Shown: positions 1 to 7,686, numbered from the stretch's first letter. The stretch is DNA of 19,004 nt from an uncultured Blautia sp. (GCA_900547615.1 URHH01000041.1:1-19004); one strand, 5' to 3'. Translations and numbers: made by a program. Notes: generated from the letters alone by a model not told the origin.

Positions 1-604
1 CCGGGATTACATAATCCAGTTCTTCCGGATCACAGTTTGTATCACAGATACCGATAAGCGGAATTCCCAGAGAGTGAGCTTCCTGAACACAGATTCTTTC
101 TTTTTTCGGGTCTACGATAAAGATTGCATCCGGGATTCTCTTCATTTCTTTAATACCGCCTAAGTTTTTCTGTAACTTAGTCAGTTCTTTTCTTAATTCA
201 ATAACTTCTTTCTTAGGCAGAACTTCGAATGTTCCGTCAGCTTCCATAGCTTCGATTTCTTTCAGACGTGCAATACGGCTCTGGATTGTTTTGAAGTTTG
301 TAAGCATACCGCCTAACCATCTCTCGTTTACATAGAACTGTCCGCAGCGCTCTGCCTCTGTTTTGATAGCGTCCTGAGCCTGTTTCTTAGTACCAACGAA
401 TAAGATGTTTCCGCCGTTTGCTACGATGTCAGCGATCGCATTGTAAGCATCGTCTACCATGCCTACAGACTGCTGTAAGTCGATGATGTAGATACCGTTT
501 CTCTCTGTGTAGATGTATGGAGCCATTTTAGGGTTCCATCTTCTTGTCTGATGTCCGAAATGTACACCTGCTTCTAAAAGCTGTTTCATTGAAATAACGC
601 TCAT
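1..604 (-). CDS. rpsB: 30S ribosomal protein S2 (3' end of gene outside window)
   Basis: Ribosomal protein S2 is a component of the small ribosomal subunit, bound at the head-body junction. The minus-strand translation begins MSVISMKQLLEAGVHFGHQT and continues with the hallmarks RRWNPKMAPYIYTERNG, GGNILFVGTKKQAQ, NERWLGGMLTNF and PDAIFIVDPKKE, all diagnostic of bacterial S2. The ATG at 602-604 is preceded by AGGAG (612-616) at good spacing. About 201 codons are present and the family is usually around 230-250 residues, so the C-terminal part lies to the left of the window, where tsf commonly follows. A promoter and a leader of about 120 nt sit upstream. The identification is certain. Confidence 0.97.
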   Translation of the reverse strand, partial: MSVISMKQLLEAGVHFGHQTRRWNPKMAPYIYTERNGIYIIDLQQSVGMVDDAYNAIADIVANGGNILFVGTKKQAQDAIKTEAERCGQFYVNERWLGGMLTNFKTIQSRIARLKEIEAMEADGTFEVLPKKEVIELRKELTKLQKNLGGIKEMKRIPDAIFIVDPKKERICVQEAHSLGIPLIGICDTNCDPEELDYVIP

Positions 605-725
605 GTTTTTTCTCCTTTTGGTTGTTTTCTTCCGCACTGCTCATTTTCTGTCCGGACCCGCCGTCACACCGTAGGGCACCATCCCTTCAGAATCACTATG
701 CGTGTAATTTCTGTTGATTTACAAC
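605..725 (-). promoter_or_regulatory. structured 5' leader of rpsB
   Basis: The transcribed leader between the rpsB promoter and its ribosome binding site is about 120 nt, long for a simple 5'UTR. On the minus strand it shows TTCAGAA pairing with TTCTGAA, enclosing a small GTTG/CAAC hairpin. Further on are a GGG...CCC stem and a self-complementary GTCCGGAC. Ribosomal protein operons are often autoregulated through such leaders. That this one binds S2 is inference only, as I do not recognise a described leader family. Confidence 0.3.
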
Positions 726-731
726 TTCTGA

Positions 732-761
732 ATTATAGCATAGAAAAACCCTCCGTGTAAA
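732..761 (-). promoter_or_regulatory. rpsB promoter
   Basis: On the minus strand, TTTACA (756-761) and a perfect TATAAT (732-737) are separated by 18 bp, a good housekeeping sigma promoter. The -35 box lies in the loop of the terminator that ends the upstream pseudouridine synthase gene. Confidence 0.8.
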
Positions 762-768
762 GAGGGTT
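744..768 (-). terminator. intrinsic terminator after the pseudouridine synthase gene
   Basis: The minus-strand stem AACCCTC (762-768) / GAGGGTT (747-753) has an 8-nt loop, and the U-run includes the end of the second arm. It starts 12 nt after the TAA at 780-782. It ends the run that begins with the GntR regulator. Confidence 0.8.
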
Positions 769-779
769 CTTCAAACTTT

Positions 780-1523
780 TTATGCTTTTTTCAAAATAGC
801 CAGTTCCTCTTCTGTAAGCTGCCTGCACTCTCCTTTTAAAAGTGTCTCAGGCAGGGTAAGAGATCCCATTGAAATCCGTTTCAGATAAACGACTTTTTTC
901 CCGACAGCCTCCATCATACGTTTTACCTGGTGAAATTTCCCCTCGCAGATGGTAAGATGAATTTCCGACTGCCATCTTTGAGGCTCCCCGGGAATTTTTT
1001 TCACAGAAAGAATCGTAAGCTTTGCAGGAAGAGTCTCTCTCTTTTCCCCAATGTCCACTCCTTTTTCCATAGCTTTTACATCTTCCTCTGTGACCGCTCC
1101 GTCCACCACCGCATAGTACGTTTTATCTACATGCTTTTTCGGGGAAAGAAGCGCATGGGCAAGTGCTCCGTCATCTGTGATCAGAAGAAGGCCTTCCGTA
1201 TCTTTATCAAGGCGTCCTACCGGAAACAGTCCCTTTCTCCTGTCCGGGATCAGCTCCATCACGGTTTTGTCCCTTACGTCCTCCGTGGCGCTTACATATC
1301 CTGCCGGCTTATGTAGAAGATAATATACAAACTCCGGTGCTGCTCCTATCTCCTGACCAAGAAGCGTAACCGCATCTTTTTCTGTATCTACCTTCTGTTC
1401 CGGTTTTTTTATGGAAACTCCATTTACCTGAACCTGCCCTTTCTGAATCATTTTTTTTACTTCGCTTCGCGTCCCCGCACCTGCGTCTGCCAGAAACTTA
1501 TCGAGTCTCACTGCTTTTTTCAT
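780..1523 (-). CDS. RsuA-family rRNA pseudouridine synthase
   Basis: The enzyme isomerises a specific uridine of rRNA to pseudouridine; RsuA itself acts on 16S U516 in the small subunit. The protein has 247 residues, normal for the RsuA/RluB/RluE/RluF family. An N-terminal S4 RNA-binding domain (about 1-60, RLDKFLADAGAGTRSEVKKM) is followed by the catalytic domain, with HKPAGYVSAT at 71-80, the family motif GRLDKDTEGLLLITDDG at 103-119 (catalytic Asp106), and KFHQVKRMMEAVGKKV near the C-terminus. The ATG at 1521-1523 has an AGGAG box. The gene lies only 18 nt after the ABC permease gene with no terminator between, so it is probably co-transcribed with the GntR/ABC genes. 16S specificity (rsuA) is more likely than 23S, but it cannot be settled from sequence alone. 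Confidence 0.9.
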   Translation of the reverse strand: MKKAVRLDKFLADAGAGTRSEVKKMIQKGQVQVNGVSIKKPEQKVDTEKDAVTLLGQEIGAAPEFVYYLLHKPAGYVSATEDVRDKTVMELIPDRRKGLFPVGRLDKDTEGLLLITDDGALAHALLSPKKHVDKTYYAVVDGAVTEEDVKAMEKGVDIGEKRETLPAKLTILSVKKIPGEPQRWQSEIHLTICEGKFHQVKRMMEAVGKKVVYLKRISMGSLTLPETLLKGECRQLTEEELAILKKA

Positions 1524-1541
1524 TTTCTGCTCCTGTCGCTT

Positions 1542-3674
1542 TTATTCAAGAGGAATATTTGATTCCAGAAGACCTTCCTGTACCTTTACGCTGTCTTCCA
1601 GAATAAAATCCGGTACTTTTTCTTTCATCAAATACCCCATGCCCCCGTATTGCGGATAGTTTCCATAAGAGAACCCCTCTGACGCATATATCATTTCTAC
1701 ATCAATATTTTCTCTTTCCACCCAATCTGGCATAAGAAACTGCGGAACGATCGCCTGCTCCAGCTCTTTTAGCTGTTGTTTCTCTTCATAGCGCACAGTA
1801 ACCGTATCCTGCATTCCGTCTTCTTTATTTTCTCTTGTATAATAAACATCTGCATATTCCAAGTCTGCAATTCCCTCAAACAAAGAATACCCTCTTTCTT
1901 TTAAAAATGCAACTGTTCTCTTAAATCCCGGATAAAGGTACACACTTCCATTGTAAGAGATCTGCGGTTCTTTTCCTGGTATCAGCTGATCCGGCTTTTC
2001 TGTAGAAGGCAGCATACTATAATCATAATAGAGCAGACTGCACGGCAGTTCTGTAAATGTTTTCGCATCTACATCTTTTAAGTCTTTTCGCAGATTTTCC
2101 AGAAACTCTGCTTTTTCACTTTTTTTGATAAACTCATCTTCCACCGCTCCACCTGCAAGAGTAAACGAGTTTTTATATTTTTCCCCTACATCTAAAAAGC
2201 CATATTTCCACGCAATGTAATCGGAATCTTTGTGTACTTCTTCCATTAATTCTCTGCACTGACTGCGTTTTATTGTGTACCGTCTGTAAATCCTTCTGCC
2301 AGATTCGGTCTCAAATCGGACAGGAAGATAACACCCGTCTTGTCTTTCTTTTAACGGTTCTTCCCGGACTATTTTTTCCAAAATCTCGTACATCTCAGGC
2401 GTTTTTTCTATGGTTATAAATGTTCCCGGACCATTTTCTTTCGCATTCTTTGTTTCAAACTTTCCCTCCTCTGTCTCACAGATATACGGAATTACCTCAT
2501 TTCCGTTTATATCATAAAACTCAAAGGCAATGTTTTTAATTTTCTCATAATCCGGAATGTACGTTTCATAACCTGTTAAATCCGTCTTAAATACAAATGC
2601 CACTGCTGCCACTGCTATAAACGAAACAATAAGGTGTAACTTCTTGTAGAAAAAGCACCGGAAATCAAAATGATAAAAAGTTTCCAGAATCCCATGAAGC
2701 ATAACCATTCCAAAAACAGACCCGACAACTGCCCAGATAACTCCATGACCTCCTGTAGGCGCTACATAGGCAAATAAACCGATGCCAAGTCCCGCCGGAA
2801 TTACCACCATGAAGCGGACAACCGGCTCGCTCCAGGAATATACAAGGGCATGCCCTGCTTTCTCAAGCGGTCTTTTTTCAAACGCAAGAAAAGCTGCCAC
2901 TGCAAAAATTACTCCCACGAGAAGTAACCCCAAAAACAAAATTATTCCTGCCTCCCCATTTCCGTATATTTCCAGAAAACGGTCCTGAACAAACAGCGGT
3001 GAAAAATAATTATAGAAAATTCCAAGAATTCCATTCTGTAAATAGTAATAATTTCTGTAAAAAGTCTCTCCGTATCCATTCAGAACCCAGGAAAGAGCCA
3101 GGAAATAAAAAAGGAGTCCAAAGAAGCATAAAATTCCCATAAGGATATTTCCTGTCATGCTCAAAACAAACACCGTACAGAAGTAGATCAGAAAATAGTC
3201 CAGAAGATGGAATATCATCAGCTTTACTGCCATCCCCATAAGTCCAAGACTGAAAAATCCCCTGGAAGCGCCGATACATACAGCAAGAAATTCCATGACC
3301 ACATAAGGAACAATATAGAAAATAACTCCCGCAAAAGCCTGCTGCAAAAAAATCTGCTTTCTTGTCAATGGAAGACTATGATAAAAGTCTGCCTTTCTTC
3401 TGGAATACAGATATACAAAACTGCTTGTACTGTTTATAAACGCAGCCGCCATTGCCATTACCATTCCCGTCAGTACAAAACCGTCTCTCCAGAGATTTTC
3501 ATAAAGAATTTCCATCTGACCTGCCGTGTAATGCAGATGCTGCCACTGTCCAAGCATCACAAGCTCTGCCACCGGAAAGGCAAAAACAAAGCCAACTGCA
3601 ATAAAAAGCGGAAGCCAGGGTTTGCTTTTAAACGCAGTCGTTATATTTTTACTAGAAAAGATTTTGGATCTCAT
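1542..3674 (-). CDS. ABC-2 type transporter permease, YtrC/D-like, with large C-terminal extracytoplasmic part
   Basis: This is the membrane partner of the ATPase encoded just upstream. I chose the ATG at 3672-3674 (MRSKIFSSKN; 710 residues) because GGAGGTGG at 3681-3688 is ideally spaced for it. The frame can be extended 7 codons to a GTG at 3695, but the ribosome binding site would then be inside the coding sequence. Roughly the first 370 residues are hydrophobic with about nine probable membrane helices (for example LPLFIAVGFVFAFPVAELVM near the start). The last 340 or so residues are hydrophilic and probably outside the membrane, without a motif I recognise. The start overlaps the ATPase gene by 23 nt, implying translational coupling. 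Family membership rests on context and topology. The substrate is unknown; relatives in GntR-controlled Ytr-type operons respond to cell-envelope stress. Confidence 0.8.
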   Translation of the reverse strand: MRSKIFSSKNITTAFKSKPWLPLFIAVGFVFAFPVAELVMLGQWQHLHYTAGQMEILYENLWRDGFVLTGMVMAMAAAFINSTSSFVYLYSRRKADFYHSLPLTRKQIFLQQAFAGVIFYIVPYVVMEFLAVCIGASRGFFSLGLMGMAVKLMIFHLLDYFLIYFCTVFVLSMTGNILMGILCFFGLLFYFLALSWVLNGYGETFYRNYYYLQNGILGIFYNYFSPLFVQDRFLEIYGNGEAGIILFLGLLLVGVIFAVAAFLAFEKRPLEKAGHALVYSWSEPVVRFMVVIPAGLGIGLFAYVAPTGGHGVIWAVVGSVFGMVMLHGILETFYHFDFRCFFYKKLHLIVSFIAVAAVAFVFKTDLTGYETYIPDYEKIKNIAFEFYDINGNEVIPYICETEEGKFETKNAKENGPGTFITIEKTPEMYEILEKIVREEPLKERQDGCYLPVRFETESGRRIYRRYTIKRSQCRELMEEVHKDSDYIAWKYGFLDVGEKYKNSFTLAGGAVEDEFIKKSEKAEFLENLRKDLKDVDAKTFTELPCSLLYYDYSMLPSTEKPDQLIPGKEPQISYNGSVYLYPGFKRTVAFLKERGYSLFEGIADLEYADVYYTRENKEDGMQDTVTVRYEEKQQLKELEQAIVPQFLMPDWVERENIDVEMIYASEGFSYGNYPQYGGMGYLMKEKVPDFILEDSVKVQEGLLESNIPLE

Positions 3675-4551
3675 ATCCTGCCACCTCCGTCTCACTGATA
3701 AATATTTCTTCCAGAGATAAAGGAATTACCTCATGGAACAGAGGGCGTTTTTCTTCCACAATATGAAGAATTTCCTCTTTTGTCCCTCTTGCCGTGATCA
3801 TCAGAAGAGAACCCTGATGACTGACTTTTAAAACCTCCAGATCTCTCATCAACTCATATTCCTTTGATTTATCAGAAAATACGCATTGTATTTTGTGGAT
3901 ATGGCTCTTCATCTCTTCCAGCTCTTTTGAGAGAAGAATCCCTCCTTTATGTAAAAGTCCCACATGGTCACAAATATCTTCCAGCTCCCGAAGATTGTGA
4001 GAAGCGATCACCGGCGCAAAATCCCGGTTCATGATCTCCGATGCAAAAATACTTTTTACTGCCTGGCGCATAACCGGATCCAGTCCGTCAAACGTCTCGT
4101 CTCCCAGAAGATACCTCGTATTGGCGCTGATTCCCAGAATCACCATAAGCTGTTTTTTCATTCCTTTGGAAAAGGTGGAAATACGCCGTTTCCCCTCCAT
4201 CTGAAACTGTTTCATCAGGCGGTGGTACTTTTCTTTTTGGAAGCCCGGGTAATAATTGCTGTAAAAATTCATCAGATCCTCCGGCGTATAGTTTAACGGC
4301 ACATAGCTGTCGTCCGGAATATAAAAAACAGAGGCTTTCTTTTTATCATTTTCATACACAGGCTCCTTATCTACCAGAACCTCCCCTTCATCCGGTTTTA
4401 AAATACCGGCTGCAATACGAAGAAGCGTACTTTTTCCTGCCCCGTTGCTTCCTACAAGCCCGAATACCTCCCTGTTGTAAATATTGAGGCTTACCTTGTC
4501 TACTGCGCAGACTTTCCCGAAAGATTTCCTGCACTCTTTTATCTCAATCAT
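3652..4551 (-). CDS. ABC transporter ATP-binding protein, YtrB-like
   Basis: This cytoplasmic ATPase of 299 residues should drive the adjacent permease. Walker A is GSNGAGKST (34-42), the switch histidine is in ASHNLRELEDICDHVG (His185), and the Walker B/D-loop is LLGDETFDGLDP (148-159). The signature reads STFSKGMKKQ (126-135) instead of the canonical LSGGQ. The Q-loop position reads YIPDDSY, without an obvious glutamine. Such degenerate motifs occur in this GntR-linked ATPase group. Residues after 215 form a C-terminal extension typical of exporter-type ATPases. The gene overlaps the GntR gene by 8 nt upstream and the permease gene downstream, so all three form one translational unit. Confidence 0.9.
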   Translation of the reverse strand: MIEIKECRKSFGKVCAVDKVSLNIYNREVFGLVGSNGAGKSTLLRIAAGILKPDEGEVLVDKEPVYENDKKKASVFYIPDDSYVPLNYTPEDLMNFYSNYYPGFQKEKYHRLMKQFQMEGKRRISTFSKGMKKQLMVILGISANTRYLLGDETFDGLDPVMRQAVKSIFASEIMNRDFAPVIASHNLRELEDICDHVGLLHKGGILLSKELEEMKSHIHKIQCVFSDKSKEYELMRDLEVLKVSHQGSLLMITARGTKEEILHIVEEKRPLFHEVIPLSLEEIFISETEVAGYEIQNLF

Positions 4552-4918
4552 GTTTCTCCTCCCTATAGCAATCCTGAATTTCTGAAATGAGAAGCTCCTT
4601 ATCTACTTTCAGAGTTTTTCCCTTTCTGACAACCCCTTTAAACTCTTTCAGATATTCCTGGCGTCCCACCTGCAGCACTTTGTCTGTATCTGCCACAAAA
4701 TTGCCTCTTCCTTTTACCGGATAAATCAATCCCTGCTGCTCAAGCTCCATATAAGCCCTCTGTATGGTATTGGGATTAATCGATAAATCCACAGCAAGCT
4801 GACGGACAGAAGGCATTTTTGTTCCCACCGGCAGCGCGCCTGTAATGATCAGCGTCTTAAATTTTTCTGCTACCTGTTCATATATGGGTCTTCTGTCCTG
4901 ATAATCTAAGAAAATCAT
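4544..4918 (-). CDS. GntR-family transcriptional regulator, YtrA subfamily
   Basis: This is a short GntR repressor of 124 residues. The N-terminal winged helix-turn-helix covers about residues 10-75 (RPIYEQVAEKFKTLIITGAL, MPSVRQLAVDLSINPNTIQR, AYMELEQQGLIYPVKGRGNF). The C-terminal tail is only about 50 residues, as in YtrA proteins that sit in front of ABC transporter genes. The ATG at 4916-4918 follows a weak purine-rich GAGAGGG box. It is first in the operon with the ATPase and permease genes. A perfect inverted repeat at the promoter start site (4938-4960) is the likely operator, so it probably represses its own operon. The inducer is unknown; cell-wall-active compounds induce several relatives. 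Confidence 0.92.
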   Translation of the reverse strand: MIFLDYQDRRPIYEQVAEKFKTLIITGALPVGTKMPSVRQLAVDLSINPNTIQRAYMELEQQGLIYPVKGRGNFVADTDKVLQVGRQEYLKEFKGVVRKGKTLKVDKELLISEIQDCYREEKHD

Positions 4919-4937
4919 ACGTTCCCTCTCATCTCAT

Positions 4938-4960
4938 GTGTATTAATTGTATTAATACAC
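4938..4960 (-). promoter_or_regulatory. probable operator of the YtrA-type regulator
   Basis: The arms GTGTATTAAT (4938-4947) and ATTAATACAC (4951-4960) form a perfect 10-bp inverted repeat around a 3-nt centre. It lies 2 bp downstream of the -10 box, over the expected transcription start. A dimeric GntR protein bound here would block initiation. Confidence 0.8.
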
Positions 4961-4962
4961 TT

Positions 4963-4991
4963 ATAGTACCATATTTTATACGGCAGAACAA
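4963..4991 (-). promoter_or_regulatory. promoter of the GntR-ABC operon
   Basis: On the minus strand, TTGTTC (4986-4991) and TACTAT (4963-4968) are separated by 17 bp. It is directly adjacent to the inverted-repeat operator. Confidence 0.65.
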
Positions 4992-5036
4992 CATTTTAAA
5001 ATCTTAAAGTTTTATAAAGCTTTTCTCTGGATAAAG

Positions 5037-5093
5037 AAAAAAACCGGAAAACAGAAGGGGCAATACCTCTGCCTCTCTGTCTTCCGGTTTTTT
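5037..5093 (-). terminator. bidirectional-looking terminator after copA
   Basis: The stem AAACCGGAA (5041-5049) / TTCCGGTTT (5082-5090) is extended by an imperfect inner stem. It is followed by seven U on the minus strand and six on the plus strand. It closes the csoR-copA operon, 14 nt after the copA stop codon. Confidence 0.85.
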
Positions 5094-5106
5094 GTGATCT
5101 TTGCGT

Positions 5107-5310
5107 TTATTCTACGCTTACCACCTCGTATCCTGCATCTGCCACTGCTTTTGCAAGCGCGTCTTTATCTGTATTTTCCGGAGCTTTTATATAAGCTGCC
5201 TTATCTTCCAGATTTACATCTGCCTGTACGCCTTCAAATCCTTCCAGCGCTTTTTTTACGGCTGCCTGACAGTGTGGGCACATCATTCCATTGATTTTCA
5301 TTGTGATCAT
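5107..5310 (-). CDS. candidate internal in-frame gene for a free CopZ-like copper chaperone (3' end of copA)
   Basis: The last 67 codons of copA encode a complete heavy-metal-binding domain (KINGMMCPHCQAAVKKAL, the CxxC copper site). They begin at an in-frame ATG (5308-5310). Just before it the minus strand reads AAAGGAGGAAACAGAA, a near-perfect ribosome binding site with 8 nt between GGAGG (5319-5323) and the ATG. In many Firmicutes copZ is a separate gene next to copA, and no separate copZ is seen here. I infer that the ribosome may start here and release a free chaperone as well as the CopA fusion. A second ATG three codons on is a weaker alternative. The gene structure is visible; expression is unproven. 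Confidence 0.45.
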   Translation of the reverse strand: MITMKINGMMCPHCQAAVKKALEGFEGVQADVNLEDKAAYIKAPENTDKDALAKAVADAGYEVVSVE

Positions 5311-7671
5311 TTCTGTTTCCTCCTTTTTGATGCTTTCTTCTATGTCATTGCTCTGAAGCACAGCTTCCTCCTGTTTATTTTCCTCTCTTTTTGCAAAAGG
5401 ACGGAACCGTTTCAGACGGAGTGCGTTTGTCACCACAAAAATGCTGCTCATACTCATTGCAGCAGCTCCCAGCATGGGATTTAATTTCAAACCAAAAGCT
5501 GTATAAAAAATTCCTGCCGCCACCGGAATTCCAAGTGCATTATAGAAAAATGCCCAGAAAAGATTCTGCTTGATATTCCGGATCACTGCCTTGCTCAGGC
5601 GGATTGCAGTTACTGCATCAAGAAGGTCATTTTTCATAAGAACCACATCTGCGCTTTCAATGGCAACATCTGTCCCTGCTCCGATCGCCATTCCCACATC
5701 TGCCCTTGCAAGAGCCGGTGCATCGTTTACGCCGTCTCCTATCATGGCAACGGTTTTTCCCTGTTCCTGGAGTTTTGCAATTTCCCGCTCTTTATCCTGC
5801 GGCATGACTTCTGCAATAACCGTATCAATATCCAGTTTTTTACGGATCGCCTCTGCCGTCCTTCTGTTATCACCTGTGACCATGACAACTTCAATTCCAA
5901 GCTCCTTCATCTGCTGCACAGCCTGGCGGCTTGTGGGTTTTCCCACGTCCGCCACAGAGAGAAGTCCGATAATTTTACTTTCTTCTGCGAAAATCATAGG
6001 CGTTTTTCCTTCATCTGCAAACGCTTCCAACCGCTTTTCATATGCGCCGAGAGCAATTCCCTGCGCCTTCATCATGCGGCTGTTTCCTGCAAAATACCAG
6101 CGCCCGTCTATCTTTCCTTTTACGCCCTGACCTGGAACAGAAAGAAATTCCTCTGTCTTCTCTCCTTCGATTCCCCTTGCCCTGGCGTATTCCAAAATCG
6201 CCTCTGCAAGCGGGTGCTCGCTTCCCCCCTCAAGCCCTGCTGCAATCTTTAAAAAAGCATTTTCAGAAAGCTCTGTTTCTATATCTGTCACAACGGGTTT
6301 TCCCTGGGTAATAGTTCCTGTTTTGTCAAGAACCACACTTTTAATATTGTGTGCCGTTTCAAGGGCTTCGCCGGATTTAATAAGGATTCCGTTTTCTGCG
6401 CCTTTTCCTGTTCCAACCATAATGGCAACAGGAGTTGCAAGCCCGAGGGCACAGGGGCAAGAAATCACAAGTACACAGATGGCGCAGGAAAGTGCGAATT
6501 CAAACGTAGCCCCTGCAATGAGCCAGGCAATGGCTGTCACAAGAGAAATACCCATGACTGTCGGCACAAAAATCCCTGCAATCTTATCTGCTGTTTTTGC
6601 AATAGGCGCCTTACTGGAGCTTGCCTCCTCCACAAGACGGATAATCTGAGAAAAGGTGGTATCCTCCCCCACTCTTGTTGCCTTAAAACGGATAAATCCT
6701 GTTTTATTTACAGTTGCTGCAATGACCGTGTCATTTACCTGCTTGTGAACAGGAATACTCTCGCCTGTAATGGCAGCCTCGTCCACACTTGTACTTCCTT
6801 CTGTAATAAAGCCATCTACCGGAATGCTTCCACCCGGACGGACAATGACAATGTCTCCTGCCTGTACCTGCTCCGCCGGAATTTCCATCTCTTTTCCTCC
6901 CCGCTCTACTGTGGCAGTCTTTGGGGCAAGGTCAAGAAGCTTCGTGATCGCCTCACTCGTCTTTCCCTTTGATTTTGTTTCCAGATATTTTCCCACGGTA
7001 ATCAGCGCCAGGATCATGGCGGCTGACTCAAAATACAAATCGTGATAATATCTGTGTACCAGTTCCATATCTCCATTTGCCAGTCCGTAGCTCATTCGGT
7101 AAATAGCAAAAATTCCATATACAAGGGAAGCTGTAGAACCGATGGCGATCAGGCTGTCCATATTTGGAGCAAGATGGAATAAGGTCTGATACCCTTTTAT
7201 GAAGTATTTTCTGTTTACATAGATAACAGGCAGACAGAAAAGAAACTGGGTAAAGGCAAAACTCACTCCGTTTTCTGCGCCTTCCAGAAACGCCGGAAGA
7301 GGAAGCCCCACCATATGTCCCATAGAAACATACATAAGCGGAATTAAAAATGCAAACGATACGATCAGGCGCATTTTCATATTTCGGATCTGTTCTTCTA
7401 CAGGAGAACGGTTTCCTTCTACGCTTCCTTTTTCTGTCTCTCTTTTTGTAGTTCCCGCTCCCTGTACACTGGCGCCGTATCCTGCCTTTACTACTGCGTC
7501 TATGATCTGTCCTTCCCGGAGAACATTTTCATCGTACTCTACCTGCATACTATTTGTGAGAAGGTTGACGCTTACCTTTTCTGCTCCTGAAAGCTTTGAA
7601 ACACATTTCTCTACTCTGGAAGAGCAGGCAGAACAGGTCATGCCTGTCACATCAAACTTTTCTTTTTTCAA
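5107..7671 (-). CDS. copA: copper-exporting P1B-type ATPase with HMA domains at both ends
   Basis: CopA pumps Cu(I) out across the cytoplasmic membrane using ATP. The 854-residue protein has an N-terminal heavy-metal-binding domain (GMTCSAC, 10-16) and the transport CPC motif in a membrane helix (405-407). The catalytic motifs are TGES (302-305), DKTGT with the phosphorylated Asp449, the SEHP histidine (His486) and GDGVND (645-650). After the last membrane helix an acidic, Glu/Gln/Lys-rich linker (about 760-787) leads to a second heavy-metal-binding domain (MMCPHC near 796-801). The start is TTG at 7669-7671, supported by GGGAGGG (7679-7685) at good spacing; the next Met is Met11. The gene lies 15 nt after csoR in a copper-inducible operon. 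Cu(I) rather than Zn/Cd is indicated by CPC, MTCSAC and the CsoR context. Confidence 0.97.
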   Translation of the reverse strand: MKKEKFDVTGMTCSACSSRVEKCVSKLSGAEKVSVNLLTNSMQVEYDENVLREGQIIDAVVKAGYGASVQGAGTTKRETEKGSVEGNRSPVEEQIRNMKMRLIVSFAFLIPLMYVSMGHMVGLPLPAFLEGAENGVSFAFTQFLFCLPVIYVNRKYFIKGYQTLFHLAPNMDSLIAIGSTASLVYGIFAIYRMSYGLANGDMELVHRYYHDLYFESAAMILALITVGKYLETKSKGKTSEAITKLLDLAPKTATVERGGKEMEIPAEQVQAGDIVIVRPGGSIPVDGFITEGSTSVDEAAITGESIPVHKQVNDTVIAATVNKTGFIRFKATRVGEDTTFSQIIRLVEEASSSKAPIAKTADKIAGIFVPTVMGISLVTAIAWLIAGATFEFALSCAICVLVISCPCALGLATPVAIMVGTGKGAENGILIKSGEALETAHNIKSVVLDKTGTITQGKPVVTDIETELSENAFLKIAAGLEGGSEHPLAEAILEYARARGIEGEKTEEFLSVPGQGVKGKIDGRWYFAGNSRMMKAQGIALGAYEKRLEAFADEGKTPMIFAEESKIIGLLSVADVGKPTSRQAVQQMKELGIEVVMVTGDNRRTAEAIRKKLDIDTVIAEVMPQDKEREIAKLQEQGKTVAMIGDGVNDAPALARADVGMAIGAGTDVAIESADVVLMKNDLLDAVTAIRLSKAVIRNIKQNLFWAFFYNALGIPVAAGIFYTAFGLKLNPMLGAAAMSMSSIFVVTNALRLKRFRPFAKREENKQEEAVLQSNDIEESIKKEETEMITMKINGMMCPHCQAAVKKALEGFEGVQADVNLEDKAAYIKAPENTDKDALAKAVADAGYEVVSVE

Positions 7672-7686
7672 TTCTGTTCCCTCCCA

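Noticed and set aside
593..645. Possible leader peptide beginning ATGAGCAGTGCGG in the rpsB leader
   Set aside because: No ribosome binding site precedes it, and it would run into rpsB in a different frame.
605..725. T-box riboswitch in the rpsB leader
   Set aside because: The GGGATGGTGCC string only loosely resembles a T-box; the conserved TGGNACCGCG sequence and the antiterminator arrangement are not present.
3675..3695. GTG at 3695 as start of the permease
   Set aside because: The strong GGAGGTGG box lies inside the first codons of that version and is spaced for the ATG at 3674.
5570..6130. Long plus-strand frames across copA (for example 5570-6130 and 6349-6972)
   Set aside because: They run opposite to a complete, motif-rich CopA, encode low-complexity Ser/Thr-rich sequence and lack ribosome binding sites.
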